Numbered from the stretch's first letter, positions 1 to 13,521 are shown. The stretch is DNA of 64,000 nt from Polydactylus sextarius (GCA_016801845.1 CM028906.1:16810001-16874000); one strand, 5' to 3'. Numbers and translations are program-made. Notes: generated from the letters alone by a model not told the origin.

Positions 1-701
1 ACACATACACACACACACCAACCTAGATGGGCACATAAATATAAACTCATACCCACACATCAGCATCATCTCTGGAAGTTTGAACTTCTCTTGTAATCCC
101 AAACAGTAATCCCCTAACCTTTTTTCTTTCTTTAGATAGAACTAAAACCTAAAACTATTACCTTAATATTATGTCATTGATTTCAATGAGAAATAGTTTA
201 TCCTAAATTTAGTTTTTTTTTTTTTTTTTTAAATAAACCAGAACTTTCGTAAAGAGGTACAGCAGCAGGTTTGTTCTGATGAACAAAGGGCTCCCGTCTT
301 CATAGGAAACTATATGAACATCTGTAGTTTTCATAAGACAGATAGGAACTGGAGTTGATGGTTGTAAGAGTAGCTCGCTGACTTTCCAACAGGCACACGC
401 ACACCCACACATTCTACACACCATACGCGTGGTGTACAGATGATCATAGGCCCAAGGTAGAGCTTTGGATGAGACAGCGACAGCGATGAAGCCAGGAGGT
501 GAAACTGGCTGTCAGAGCCATGAAGTCTCCTCAGATCTGCCCTGTGTGTCTGGCCACTGTACAGACAGAGGAGAAGGTTTTTACCCACACCCCTCACCTA
601 TCACTGTAACCTCTCAGAGGAGAACATACCGCAGTAATGCAATATTGATCTGACAATGTTGTGCGCATGCACCTGTGTGTGTATGTGTCTGCGCAGGTGT
701 G

Positions 702-708
<7 letters not shown>

Positions 709-740
<32 letters not shown>
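709..740. repeat. (GT)n microsatellite
   Basis: Sixteen uninterrupted GT units preceded by imperfect GT/GTAT sequence. A second (GT)12 block follows at 839-863. Confidence 0.95.
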
Positions 741-742
<2 letters not shown>

Positions 743-2799
743 GGGTGAGATGTGCGCTTACCAGCCCAGGTGTACAAGTGACTGAGCTGTGAGAAGTTTG
801 TTGATGTGTGTTGCATTGTTTGTGTGACTGCACTATGAGTGTGTGTGTGTGTGTGTGTGTGTGAGTGAGTGATAGGGAGGCCGCTATGAGAGCGATGCAT
901 TAATAAGCAAGAAGAGAGGTGTTAGCCTTGGTGCTATTTTTGACACCTTGCTGTCAGAGCCTTCCTCCGCAGTGGCGGGCCTGACTGAACGGAAACTAGC
1001 GGGGGCCTGTGCACCCTCATTTCACCTCTCACTCCTCGGTATTGCTACCTTGTTCTCTTTCATTTTCTTTCTGTCATGCCGTCCTCTGATCTGTGATAAA
1101 AAAAAAAATAAAAAATGTTATATGAGTCGCCTTTATTTACAGCTACAGTTGCCCTTAAAACATATTTCCAGTGAGTGAGATGGAAATTAAGCCTTTGAAT
1201 ATTTGAACTTTGTAAAAGAGAAAAGAAAAAAATAGATTATTATACTTAAAGTAAATGTCTTCAAATCAGACATGTACTTAAGATATACTTTAGATATACG
1301 TGCAGCCTTTGCTGTAAATATATCTTTAGAAATCATTTGTACAATTAGTATAAACTCTGGTGAACATGTTTTCTTTTTTATTAGACTATATTTGCAAATC
1401 CACAGAGTATTAATCGTAGTAAACAGTTTTTTCATGACAATATTTTTGATTACTTTATTTCCTAATTGATGTTTAGTTTTTACTTAAATTTTCTTTTATT
1501 TACTACAGATAATTTAAAACCCTTTTTCTTTTTCTCCCTGAATGACTGCAGTTGTTCCCAAAGCATTTTTCTAAACGGAGATCCAATAAAAATCAATGTA
1601 ATTTTTTATGCCAACATGTGTATATTGCAACAATAATATGCAATTCAACAAATAATTTTACCTTTATTATTTTGTCAATAGTTAACCCAGACATGAAATG
1701 GTAACTGATGCAATACTTGTCCCCATGAAGCAAATACTATATACCCATTATAGTAATTCGAGTTTCCCCATTAGATGACCAGTAGGTCTCTGGGAATGTA
1801 GGACAATCGTAGTGTTAAAAACAGAGAGTGATTAAATATTAAGGATGGATTCGTATTCTGTGTGTTCAAACTACTACCCAGAGAGAGAACTTTTTTTTTT
1901 GTGTGTTCATCTGAGTCAGTGCCTGGGTATCAGAGTGTGCACAGGATAAAGGGATGATATTGCAACATGAGGAAAGTTGACATGGCAGCAATACAAAATA
2001 AGAGCAAGAGAAAGAAAGGATCTATATTTTTGATTATTTTACTACTCTTGCACGGACATTAAACAAAGCTCACATGCCCATATGTGCTTTCAAATAGTTT
2101 TTACTCTCTCTGTAATTATTTCTTCTTCTCATTTGGTATGAAGAGATCTCTTCATTAAAGTGTTTACAGAGGAAGAGATGCGTGTGCAAAAAAAAAAAAA
2201 AAGTCTATAATTCTCTCAATGTATTTCCCCAGACGGAGTTGCTTTTCTGAGCTGTGGTGGAGAAATAGTAACACAACGAGAGAATTTGGTATTAAAAGGC
2301 TCTAACTTTAGAGGATCTCCTCTTGTGCATTAGGAAAAGCTGATATGAATGAGTTTAGAAATAGCACTACCTGTGTCGTGTTTATATTTTGGCTCCCAAC
2401 TATTTTAATACTGCCTTGATCAAATGTGAACATTTAAATATTTTAATTCACCCATGATTGATGTACATGAACTATGACCCTGACTGGTTAAACATAAAAC
2501 CGAATTAAACTATAAACGGAAGTCTTAACCTTAACGTAATTTTTCATCCCACCAAATTCTCATCCTAATGCTGCCTCATATAGTTTTAACATCAATTAAT
2601 CATTGAAGCTTGGCCAAAAAATCCGGACAGCTTCTAATAGCCTCTGTGCTGCTTTGTTGTAGTGAGTCTCACTTGGTTGTGCTGTGATTACATGGCTTTA
2701 CTGCAACAAAGGACTTGATGGCACAAAGAGCTATTCCAGTGCAAACCGATAAAACAAAGTTATCCCCTGTAGAAAAGCAATGGGAGACAACTTTGGAGT

Positions 2800-2830
<31 letters not shown>

Positions 2831-5120
2831 ATTATAAGAGATGTTGTCTTCATGCTGAGAAACATTAGAAACTAGATAGATATGTAAAAATACCAAAACG
2901 AGCTCTTTTGATTCCAAACCAAAGACACAGAAAAATTAAATAAATAAAATAAATTAGAAACGGACACAAATGCCTTTACTTCAGAGGTCTTGAATTCAAA
3001 AAATTCAAACTGTTTTTTTTTTTTTTTTTTTTACAAAAGAATAAATACAAGAACACACATACACACACACACTCATGCATACACATACAAAGATAGACTG
3101 ACTCATAGGATCCCAGCCGTTATTCCCAGTGCAATAAAACAGGCAGACTAACTAATGGAACCACCCACACACCAAACATACTTTTTTATCACACACCACC
3201 TTCACAAACAAACGCACGCACGCACACACTCCTTTTTTGTCCCAGCCCACTCATCGCTCGTTAGCTGCTACATTGGGTGGTTGTTTTTGCGTTGCTACTA
3301 TGACACAGTCTGGCTGGGGCTCGTCGTATCTGCTGAGAACGCACACACCAAAAATACTCTACTTAACAAACTCTTCTGATTACAGTTTGACTTTCTCGCT
3401 GTCTCCTTCTCTCCCTCCTGTCTTTAATCAGCATGTAAACAAGCGCAAGGTCATTTTCTTTCTTAAACGAAATGGGGGAGATAAGAGGAGCGTGGCGTAG
3501 TTAATCCTTTGGACACGCTGATGGAGGAGTTTGTCCTGGTGATGCTCGGTGTTAATTATGCAAGAATGCATCTCTTCTCATGCTCGTGCTCTCTCTCTTT
3601 CTCTCTTTCTCCCTTTCTCCCTCTCTCTCATGATGACTCATCAGTTCATCTTTTTCCTCTTTAGCACTTTCCTTGTTCACTGGCTCACTCCTCTCTCCCT
3701 CTTTTTTATGTCCCATCCCAAAAATGTTAGACAATCATTACGGTATTTGTCACAAATCCTGAGAGATGAATGTGACCATTTTTCTGTGTGCGACAGTGCG
3801 TTTGTGTGTATGTGTGTGTATGTCACAACATGTGGAGATCCTTTTACGAATCAGCGCAAGGTTTACACTTGTCCATGTGTGATTAACTGCAGTGTTTGTT
3901 AACTCGGGCCGCCAGAGTGATTCGCTGAACTCAGCAACATCATGTTTTCTTTACCTCCTGTTTTGTCTTTGAACAAATGCGGGCAGATTGCCTGGATGTC
4001 TTCTGTGATTGCCCGAATGAATTGTGAATTACAATGAAAGGCTACTAACTTACCTGACAGGGAGGAAGAAAAAAAGGGGAGTCTGTGGAAACGAAAGTAA
4101 AAGGAAAGGAGAGGAAAGGAAAAAAAACTAGCAGGAGAATAAGAAAAGTAAAGACTGAAAATAACTCTTTAGTTTCCAACCCAGCTGTCTAAGTAAAAGA
4201 CAACAGCTTTTCATTCACTATACCGACTCGGATGTGAGGTGTCAACACCTGTTTCTATTGAGACATCACATTGTCTAAAACTAGATGGAGACGACGGAAT
4301 ATCACACAATTATAAAAGTAGATTTACACATTGATCTCCCTAAAATGAACAGAATAGAAGTTAATTAACGTGATCCACAGGATTTGATGATTTTGAAGAA
4401 GAAAAAAAAAAAAACTCTGCATCAAATATTCATTTTTGGTTTGTTTTTGATTTTTATTTCCAGCTGTTATTGCCAAACAGCCTGATCTTGATGCAACGGA
4501 AACTTTGATGTTTAATTGGTTTAGGAAATGTCATATAGCAGCGTGCAGCCTAAGAGACAGCGATCCAGCCTGAGTAAAAGACTAAAATCATCATTCTTGG
4601 AGGTATGACAGCACCTGTGCCTCATTTACATCCTTCTCCACTATTTGTCAGCCTTCTCTTCCCCAGTGAAGCAGCAATGTTAACAATGCTGTCCCCACAT
4701 TTACCAGTTCTGCCTCATTACAGCTAAAGAAGTGGATAAATTAGCGCAGGAGAGCATGCACGGCGGAGTCCAACTCCACCTGTCAGCGAAGGGGAAGACA
4801 GTGAACGTGTCGATGTGGGGGAAGGGTGTGAAGGAACTGCTCAGCTTACAAGCTTTTCAACACATTAAAACAAAACCAAGCCAGTAAAGCTGATGCTCAT
4901 CTTTCAAAGATCATTACCTGTGGCACAACTTTCATTATTTTTTGAATAAAGGCAATCATGATCTGAAAAAGTTTTTTTCTATTTTTATTACTTTAATTTC
5001 TTCATCTGTCATCTTATAGAGTTCTATAATTGTCTTTTATGTTTGTTTGAGCAGTCATTGTGACTGGGTTTAAATGTTCAAGTTCTCGCTTACAAACCTT
5101 TGATTATCACAGAATAACTA

Positions 5121-5505
5121 GAATTACTGCCTGGTGGTTGTATGCTTCTGCCAACTAGTTAAGTTTCAGGAAATCTCCCATAATTTCCCTTCTGTTCTGT
5201 AGACATGTTCTGTAGACACAAACTGTTCTTTCAGAACTTAATGATGTCATGGTGAAGTTGACCTTTGACCATTAGTCATCAATTCATCGTTATCTAATTA
5301 GATTTTTGTTAAAAATAATCAGCATTAAATTCGTGAGTTGTGGCCAAAAGGTCTGTTTTATGACATAGTAGTGACCTTGATCTAAATCTAGTCACTTCAT
5401 TCCTTGAGTCCAAGTGGAAATTTGTACCAAATATAAAGACAGTCCTTCCAGGCATGCCTAAGATATTACATTCACAAGAATGTGATGAACTGACAGGATG
5501 TTCGC
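5121..5505 (-). mobile_element. Dispersed teleost repeat copy (GTCAAAGGTCAAGGTCA family)
   Basis: It contains degenerate forms of a repeat common in fish genomes: a tract like AGAATTACTGCCTGGTGG, then GAAGTTGACCTTTGACC, GAGTTGTGGCCAAAA, GTGACCTTGATCT and GAGTCCAAGTGGAAATTTGT, ending at a TTCACAAGAATG-type segment. The order matches the family as I remember it, in the orientation opposite to the copy near 40 kb. No coding capacity is visible, and I cannot assign a superfamily. Confidence 0.6.
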
Positions 5506-5984
5506 TGGTAATCTTGTGGATACCAGCTTTCACTGAATTTTGAAAGAATAGACTTGTTCTTTGACAAATCCTCCATCACATTTGGGAGAAAACTTGCCAA
5601 AAAAACTCACAAGCTGGTTTTGTTTTTGCGATGGCAACTTTGCTCATACATCAATCCATCAATAACTTATAAGGATGAGATTTCTTTTTCAATCAAACAA
5701 CCCTGGCAACGGCTTGTTTTACTGTATTGCAGTATATGTTCAGATCTAGAGGACAAAATAAGCCTGGTTGTTGCCATCCTCTGAACAAAAATCTCTGCCC
5801 TGAGGCCTTTGAAAAGCACAATCTCTCCTACTCCACTGTCCATTGCCTCTGGCCTGCCGTCTTTATGGGCTGGTTAAGGGCTGACTCACAATCAACTATG
5901 TTTGTGTCCTGTCCACATTCGACAGTGAAAAGGCCAGGCTTTCTACAGTGTCCAACTGCCTGCCAGGATTAACATTTTGCACTC

Positions 5985-6490
5985 TCCAAGGTTGAAAATC
6001 CCATCAGATGGAACGAAATTAATTTTTGCACAATATTCAGGGCCACCAGCCACATAATAGGAGACAATGCCGAGTGCATCCCTCGATTGTGATTCCATTC
6101 ACTCCCTAATCGGCAGGATGGCCATGCACGGTACAGCAGCGTAGTAAATGCTTTCATCCCAGGGGGATAAGAAAAACAATGGCCCTTTTTAATTTCTTTT
6201 CTAAAGCGGGCAGCAGAAAGAAAATGATATAGACGTAATTGATGATGAGGAGAGCTGGGGGAGCCTTAGCAGAGGTCTCACGTCCAGTGCCCGGACTTTT
6301 TTTTTCTTTTTTTGCTTCATAATGGCAACTGCTCAGGGGCACTGGAGGTTGACAAATCTGGCACGGAGGACAAATTGATCGGCAACAGAGCGCAATTTGT
6401 CCCTTAAAAGAATGGGTAACGGCTCTGTGTGGCCTGAGTAATTAGTTTAACCTGCAGCATGTCTGTCCAGGAGTGGGCCTGCTGGAGAGG
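5985..6490. promoter_or_regulatory. Candidate conserved non-coding element in celf6 intron 2
   Basis: Unique, non-repetitive sequence with balanced composition and clustered motifs: a SOX-like AACAATGG near 6175, GTAATTGATGATGAGG near 6236, a 10-bp inverted repeat GGACAAATTG (6368-6377, 6393-6402), and GAGTAATTAG near 6437. The texture differs from the surrounding AT-rich, decayed intron. Conservation is inferred, not measured. Confidence 0.35.
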
Positions 6491-7509
6491 GGCTTAGTAT
6501 GTCCTCTGATAAGACACTACAACACACACAAACATCTCTCACTTGGAATGCACTGAGTGCATCGGATAAATGACATATATGATTGTGAATAGATAAACGT
6601 GCAGTTGTTTTTCTTGTATGCACATGACCTTACATCTTCTACCACCTCACCAGTTCCTGTATGAAGTCACTTTTCACTGTACAAAAAACTGGTTTAATAA
6701 TGAGTGAAATAAAGCAACAAATTGTTTAAGAACACTTTCCCTCAAATTAATTTTTTTTTTTTTTTCTGATCCATTCATCTTCGCTGCCTCTTTAATGTGT
6801 GTGTGATTTGAGGAGAGTAAAAACAAATACATAAATAAATAAAAAATCAAAGGAGAAAATGCTGGTAGCTTATTCACAGTGTACTCTAGACAAAGACATA
6901 TGGCAGGTCTACGATGGCTGCATCTGTGGTGTGATGCAAAGAAAGTGTGTCGGGAATATGGATGCACTCATATATGGCAGAGTGCTTAGTGACACATAAT
7001 ACTAGTATTGCACAATGCCCCCATGACCCAGTTTCATGTGACAAGTGCTGAAGTTCATTTACAAAGATGGAGAAGAAAAAAGAAAAAAAATAAGAGTCCC
7101 CAAAAACATTTCGCTATTCACTTTTGTGAAAATTGATACCTTCAAGCTTACCCTTTCAAATTTGACACTTCAGAACGTAGGACTTAGTAACTTTTTCTCT
7201 CCCATCTTCTTCAGTGTTGCGCTTGGCTGCCTCATCATCAATACAAGAGGTCAGGTGCTACTGGTACTCTCACTCAGAAACCAAGAAATGTGGATCTCTC
7301 CCCTCCACAGAAGCCTCTACGTAAATGACAAGTATGAATTTTGGTGCTACCGCGCACTCAGCACATTCCGCAGAGAAAAGTGTGGAAAAAGTAAGTGGGG
7401 GAGTGAAAATGAAAGTGGTATAGATACAATTAGAGAAGGCATCGGGGGGAGGGTAGGAGCGGGAAAAACAGCATAAGTGAATGAGAGACAAAGAGAAGTT
7501 GGATCTTTT

Positions 7510-7700
7510 TTCCTAGAACATTTTAATTGGCTTTTGGGCTTCAGTAGCACCCAATTAGCATGCTTGTTACATGCGAACACCAAGAGCTAATTGGCCTGAG
7601 AGGAGACAGTGGCACAGCCCTGAAAGGAAAGAGCAGGATCCATTTGAAGATTTGCGACTCCAGTAGCAGCATGTGGGCAGACTATTTGGCAAACAGTTGT
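7510..7700. promoter_or_regulatory. Candidate enhancer with three TAATTGG sites (celf6 intron 2)
   Basis: TAATTGG occurs at 7524-7530, inverted (CCAATTA) at 7551-7557, and again at 7588-7594. These are homeodomain-type sites within 71 bp of unique sequence. Confidence 0.35.
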
Positions 7701-9524
7701 AAATAACATTTTGGCGCCGCAATTACTAATATTATTTATACTTTCTTTCTGCCTTTATTGCAAGATAGTGCTAACAAAAAAGAAAGTATACTGACTACTA
7801 TAAAGTTTCTTTGCAATCAAGGAAACATACTTGGTCATCAGAAGTTTGTGATCAACAACTTACCTGGTCTATACAAGTGGTCTTAATGTAAAAGGGAATT
7901 GCTTAGTGGAATGTGCATGAGCTACACTTCAGTCCAGGTGTGTGTGTGTGAGAGAGAGTGAGATAGCATCTCAGGAATTAATCAGACCCAGAGAGAAATC
8001 ATTCCCATTCTCATTGCCTGATCTAACCTGTCCATATACGCAACCATGTTGCCCTACTTTGGGGAATATGCTGAATGTGCAGGTAAACACAACAAAACAA
8101 TGAGCTCACCAAGGGCAAGAGGCTGAATCTCTGATTACATTTACTGTACAAACTGTAGCAGCAGGATCTGATGCACAGGACATCAAGAGCTCATTATGTT
8201 CTTTACATGCAATTAATCAAACAATGTAAACAAAGCTTGCCTCAGCCACAACAGACAGAGCTGGATTCCCCAGTGGCAATTCAAAATTCAGCACACACAG
8301 CGCAAGATTCAGTAAATCCAAGAATGTGAATTATGGAAAACGTAAGACTCGCAGCCAATCTGGAGATGATGTAAGAGTCGTAGCTTCCTGCTGAGACCAC
8401 ACACACTCACGCACACACATACAAATATCTCTGCCTCCTCTCTGTCTCACTGTTAAGCCTTCAGTCTCTTTTTTTCCTTTTTGTGAAACACACACAGTAC
8501 GTGCGCATGAAAATATCTGAGCTGAGGAGGGAGAAAAAAATGAGACAAATACGTTTTGTAACAAGTGATAAATGAAGGACACGCAAGCAGAAATACAACA
8601 CTGACTGAGATACTTGTGAAACTGTATGTGTTACTTTAACTGTGATGATCTGGATTTGGACTCAATCCATGAATCCTACTGAGTGAACTTTTTTAATTTT
8701 AGAGGAAAAGATTTCTTATGTAACCTAAAACCTTTTAAAGCATAATCACCAGATTTTTATGTTCTATTCGATCTAATTAATACTAAAATTACTTCATTCA
8801 TCTATTAAATCAATTAGTACATTATGTGTTCATACTGTAACAATATGCAGCAGCTGCTTGAATGGCGGCTATTGTTTGTCGTTCAAAAATGATCTGAAAC
8901 CATCCACCATGGTTTTGTGTGCCGTATAAGCTACTACAGTAAATAACATGTAAATAAACAATGCAGTGTTATGACTAATCAAAAGACAATGGGAGTTTTA
9001 AGTCGCTTGTTGACAGACATGGCTGCACTACCAACGTGCTCATGTTGGGAGAGAACAAAGCTCTCTTTCTTTGCTCCACACTATCTGCATATATTTTTAT
9101 CTTTATATATGTATAAATATGTGTACGTGCATGTATTTTTAAATGATGCCTGATGTTCTGTGGCAGTCGTGTTTGTCTTTCTTTTTCTCTCAACAAACCA
9201 AGCTCAACAAATCCTAAATCAGCAGACAGACAACCAAATTGCGAACATGGGACAAGACTTGTGAGACTCTAATCACCTTAGCTCTCTCCCCGGCAGAGGC
9301 TACTTTCCTTTTGACAGATGCTAGAAGGAGTATAAGGCAGGCAAATACACACACAATGTTACAGCTTTGTCTGTGCAGACCAAAGCCGACCGGTCACCAG
9401 GACAACGGTTCATCAAACTCACAAGCATATGCTGTCCTTTCCGGTCTGTTTTTAAGTACCAGATAAATGTGTAGGTTCTGTTTGAACGCTCGCTAGCCAT
9501 GGTCTTTTTGTGTTGCTGTTTTCT

Positions 9525-9753
9525 CTAGCTTTCTCCCACAGATCAAAGACATGCAGATGTCAGGTTAACTGGCAACTCTAAATTGCCTATAGGAGTGAAT
9601 GTAACCATGACTGGTTGTTTGTCTCTGTATGTCAGTCCTGTAATAGCCTGGCGAACTGTCCCATGTGTACCCGCCGTCTCGTCCAATGTCAGATGGGATT
9701 GGTTTCCCTGCGACCCTCAAAAGGATAAAGCGGTATAGCTAATGGATGGATGG
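9525..9753 (+). mobile_element. L2-type LINE 3' tail (truncated)
   Basis: It shows the familiar teleost series: TTCTCCCACAGATC, CTCTAAATTGCC, TGGTTGTTTGTCTCTGTATG, AGCCTGGCGAACTGTCC, TGTACCCGCC, then a GGATAAAGCGGTATAG block and an ATGGATGGATGG tail. Only the 3' end is present, consistent with the 5' truncation usual for LINEs. Family name (Maui/L2-like) is from memory. Confidence 0.7.
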
Positions 9754-10085
9754 TCTGGATCAAACGTGGGAGTTAAATATGTGAAATCCATCATTCTCTG
9801 TGCTCCTGGGCGTTGCACAAACAGGGACTTTTAAATCTAAGGGAGAATACCATACAAGGATTTAATCTGGTAATCTGGGTTGAAGGTGTCAACATATAGG
9901 GGAAAGGATAATGAATTAGGCTGATGTCTGTCAAAGCTCTTTTAACCTCATATGATGTGATTAAGCAGCTGCAAACGTGATTTACCTGCATCATTTTCAT
10001 CTTTAGGGTGGTGATATTTATGATCATTTTCACCCCATAATTTATTTTAATTTTGTTTCACCTATCTTCCTGCTAGAGAAAGATG

Positions 10086-10088
<3 letters not shown>

Positions 10089-10154
<66 letters not shown>
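10089..10154. repeat. (AT)n microsatellite
   Basis: A pure AT run of about 33 units. It is self-complementary and may extrude as a cruciform. Confidence 0.97.
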
Positions 10155-10157
<3 letters not shown>

Positions 10158-10390
10158 AAAATGCCAGATGCTTCGTTTGAACAAAATTTGCATTTCAGTT
10201 TCCTGACAGTCACACAACCACAACCAGACTGTACAATCACGTCTGCAATGCTGTGTGGAGAAGCTTCTGCAAAGGCAGCATTATACGGCCGAGCATCTCA
10301 AACCATCAGGCCCTGACAATAACAATGAGGCTTGTCCAGAAGTGTCACCTCCCGGTCTTCGTCTGTCTCTGTCTCTCTCCCACTCTCATT

Positions 10391-10391
<1 letters not shown>

Positions 10392-10436
<45 letters not shown>

Positions 10437-10440
10437 TCTC
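10392..10440. repeat. (CT)n microsatellite
   Basis: A CT run of about 20 units with CCCT variants at the right end; polypurine/polypyrimidine in character. Confidence 0.95.
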
Positions 10441-11239
10441 CCTGTGAGAAGGACAGAACATCTTTATTAGCCTTCTGTATGCAGGTTGTGCTCAGCCTGA
10501 GATTGCAGGACTGACCCCTTACTGTGAGCTGTACAGGGGAAATGTTTACCCAAACCCCACAGAATTTGCCATTAACCTCTTTCTAGATAGAAGACAAACA
10601 AGAATGTCCCTCTATGAGGGCAATAAAGACAAGAACACCTATCCAAGATCGTCATGACAATCATCTCATTATGAAGCTGCGGGAGGCAGCAACGAGCCAA
10701 GGAGCCTGGTCTCCCAGGGACTCTTTCCCCGCAGTGTACCAGTGTGCCTAACATTCAGTGGAGTACCTCGGAAATTCAGTGAAGTACAAACAACTGATTA
10801 ACACAACGGTAAGGAGCTGTAGCAAAGCCTCCCAACTTCATCAACCACCTCCAACCCCCCACCAATCCCGTCCAAACCATTCCCTATCCTCACTTTCTTC
10901 CCCTCCTGCCTCCTGCCTCTTCCCTCCTATCGCCTTCTGTCTCTCCGTACCTCTCTCCTTCCCTGGAGATTTAGATGGATATCCTGAGGCTCTGATTAAA
11001 GCCCCAACCTGGGAGGACGTCTTGGTATGTGGTGAAAGGGAAAGTGGGGGTGTGGGGGTGAGGGGGGACCAGTGAGGAGCTTTGGCGCTGGAGCAGCTTC
11101 TCCTTCTTAGGGACCCGCGAGCATAATTCAATCACACCTTGATAATTCCCCTGATGTGAGAGTCGAATCCCCCCCCTCGCACACATCAAGTACAGATAGA
11201 CACCGCAAGCTCCCGCTCATATCAGATTGAGTGTCTCCT

Positions 11240-11600
11240 CCTGGGTGGGCTTAAGAGCCCACTGCTAGGTATGCTTTACCTGTGTTGTTTGAAGAGGCCA
11301 TTATTTTAATTGAAAAAGTTACCTGCCTGCCAAAGGCAAACGGTAGAAGAAGGGAGGGGAAAAACAGGGGAGAGAATTAAAACAAAAACACCAGATGGTG
11401 ATATACATGTTAAAAATGATTGTTTATACTTACTGTTTGATTATATGTGATAATGAGAGTGGGATTCCTCAAGGCAATTAGTGTCTGCGGCAGCCATATT
11501 GTGAGAGGACAGGGGAAGGACAGCACAGGCTGTTATGAAGGAGTGCTTATCAAATATCTCCGCCGGGGTGATTAGTGTAATAAGACACTGCAAGGTGAGA
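11240..11600. promoter_or_regulatory. Candidate conserved non-coding element near celf6 exon 2
   Basis: Unique sequence with TTACCTGTGTTG, ATTTTAATTGAAAAA, AGGCAATTAGTG, CAGCCATATTGTGAG and GGGGTGATTAGTGTAA, 0.4-0.7 kb downstream (transcript sense) of exon 2. It could act as a splicing or transcriptional element; inferred only. Confidence 0.3.
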
Positions 11601-11969
11601 TAGGCCACTTGCTCTCTTACTATGACTGTGCACACACAGGCACGCGTCTGTGTATAGGTGGACGAATGAGAAAGTGTGTGTGTGTATCTGTCTGTCTGTC
11701 TGTGTCTGTCTGTGTGAGTGAGCAAGAAAAAGAAGCTGAGAGGGAGTATGGGAACATATGAGCGACTCTTTCCATCTGTTTCCTTTTCTCCATGTGGTGA
11801 ATGTGAGTCTTAATACATTTTGTGTCCCCATGTGCTTTAGCGTGTCTGAATATGTATATGCATGTGAACAAGTGATATATAAGTCCTATGTTAATGTAAA
11901 TTCCCATACCAGGCTAGTTTTGCCCCGGGGGCTTTAGCCTATGACAGAGGGCAGATCGGTAGCACTTAC

Positions 11970-12052
11970 CCCTGGCAGAGTCTTCTGTTCATGGAGGGCG
12001 CTCTGGGCCTTCAGTGCTGACTCTCTGGCACAGTATGTTAGAAAGGCACATC
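11970..12052 (-). CDS. celf6: CELF-family RNA-binding protein, coding exon 2 (second half of RRM1)
   Basis: Reading the minus strand, a polypyrimidine tract ending ctctcactgtag precedes an 83-nt exon followed by the consensus donor gtaagt. It starts with GA, completing the Gly codon left open by exon 1, and encodes CAFLTYCARESALKAQ followed by SALHEQKTLPG (residues 85-111). The 83-nt length and the phases (1 in, 0 out) fit the usual CELF exon 2. The RNP1 octapeptide KGCAFLTY is split by the intron between KG and CAFLTY. CAR at residues 91-93 agrees with CELF3, 5 and 6 as I recall them, whereas CELF4 has CER. This exon is too short to appear as an open reading frame of its own and was found by searching for the RRM1 continuation. 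Exon 3 (expected to encode MNRPIQVKPADSESRG) was not found to its left. Confidence 0.95.
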
Positions 12053-13519
12053 CTACAGTGAGAGAGACAGCAGAGATGTAGACTTACTTACCAGACAATA
12101 GCTACACAACTACACACCATCATTAATATTGAGAGGAAGCAGGAAAAAAAAAGTTCTGGTGACAAAGAATTTATGATCAGATTTAAAAGATGAGAACGTT
12201 TAATGTACGCTGTGCTTTTTAGGGCATTTAACAGTTGTAAGGGCATAAAATCTAGAAAGAGTAAGGTGATATTTATGTCATTATGATACATACTGTAATC
12301 GCGGGGGTGGGGAGAAGGGATTTCAGCATTTAGTACCCATCAAGTATAATCTAAAATGTTAAAATGCTGACTGTAAAATGCAAAAGCACAAGCCATATAA
12401 AGGACATAAAAAAATATTTTTCTCCATCACATTTATGAACGCCCATTTAGACTGGAAAGAATGTAACTAGTGCTGATCCAAATGTAGATCTGACTTTCAG
12501 TGGAGAGGCTTCACTATGAAACTGCACTAAGTTGCATAGTAAATCTGTGACGCCAGCCTCGCACCTCCCTCTCAGTGTTTGCTCAGAGATTAAGCATCCC
12601 CACAGTCAACTTCCAAAAACTACACTGTAACCTTCCAAATGGACTCGGAGATTTGTGATTTCACTGAAGTAATTCCAATCTGCACATGGCCATAATATAA
12701 GTCTTACTGGAGTTTTACAAGCTATTGCCAAAAACATGTATTATATTACAATAGAATTCATATACTCTGCTGACAATTGGAATGTGGCTCTCTGAAGTTA
12801 ATAGCTCTGTACCCTCAGAGAAAATAACATGCTGCTTAGATTAAAATTTTACACTTTTTTTTTTCAAAATATGACAACCGCTTCAGATTAGATTTACTGA
12901 ACTCATGCATATCTTCACTGTTTATCAGAATAAAATGCTTGCCACATTGCTTGTATTATTATTATTTCCATTATTATTTCTTTCTTTTCCTTTTTTTCAC
13001 CCCCACCCCCCTCCGCCGTGTTCAATTTGATATAGTAAAGATGGACCAAGTAAAAATAAAAAAAGAAGCAAAACCTTCAAAACACGAGTATAAAAACTAG
13101 AGTGTTCCTGGAGATTAAATTTAAACAGAGAGATGATGCGTTGAGATGTTTTTTTCAATCACAAAAAAAGAAAAAAGAAAAAAAAAAACATGCATACTTT
13201 CAAAAGTCAAACAGTCTGCTTTTTTTTTTTTTTTTGCTGCCAAATAATTAAAACCTCTGATTATGATCTGAAACTGTACCCTCACACATCTCTGGAGACT
13301 TTTCAAATTCAGAAAATCAGAATGAATATGCATCAGTAAATAAGTCCCTAACAAAAATGTGACAGCTTTCATTAAAGAGTGAGTGGTTGCTCTGTTACGT
13401 GCTTGGCAGAGTTGACAGTGGGTGACCCCGTTCAGAAGAGGTTTTGCACTATGCAGCATAATTTCCCATTACTACATGTCACACCTGCTGCCAAGGATTC
13501 CCATGGGAGATGAAAGACA

Positions 13520-13521
<2 letters not shown>

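Larger units (their letters stand above)
1..11969 (-). other. celf6: celf6 intron 2, 5' part (continues beyond the left edge)
   Basis: This begins at the gtaagt donor (11964-11969). I looked on the minus strand for the expected 49-nt third CELF exon and saw no match. The third exon is therefore outside the window or too diverged for me to see. The stretch contains GT microsatellites, A/T runs, one copy of a dispersed teleost repeat (about 5.12-5.50 kb), an L2-type LINE tail (9.53-9.75 kb), a long (AT)n and (CT)n near 10.1-10.4 kb, and unique blocks at 5.99-6.49, 7.50-7.70 and 11.24-11.60 kb that look regulatory. Confidence 0.75.

Noticed and set aside
10083..10316. Tyr-Ile repeat frame
   Set aside because: Translation of the (AT)n microsatellite.
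1..11960. Search for celf6 exon 3 (expected NRPIQVKPADSE)
   Set aside because: No minus-strand segment with this coding sequence and flanking splice sites was found, so the exon was not called.
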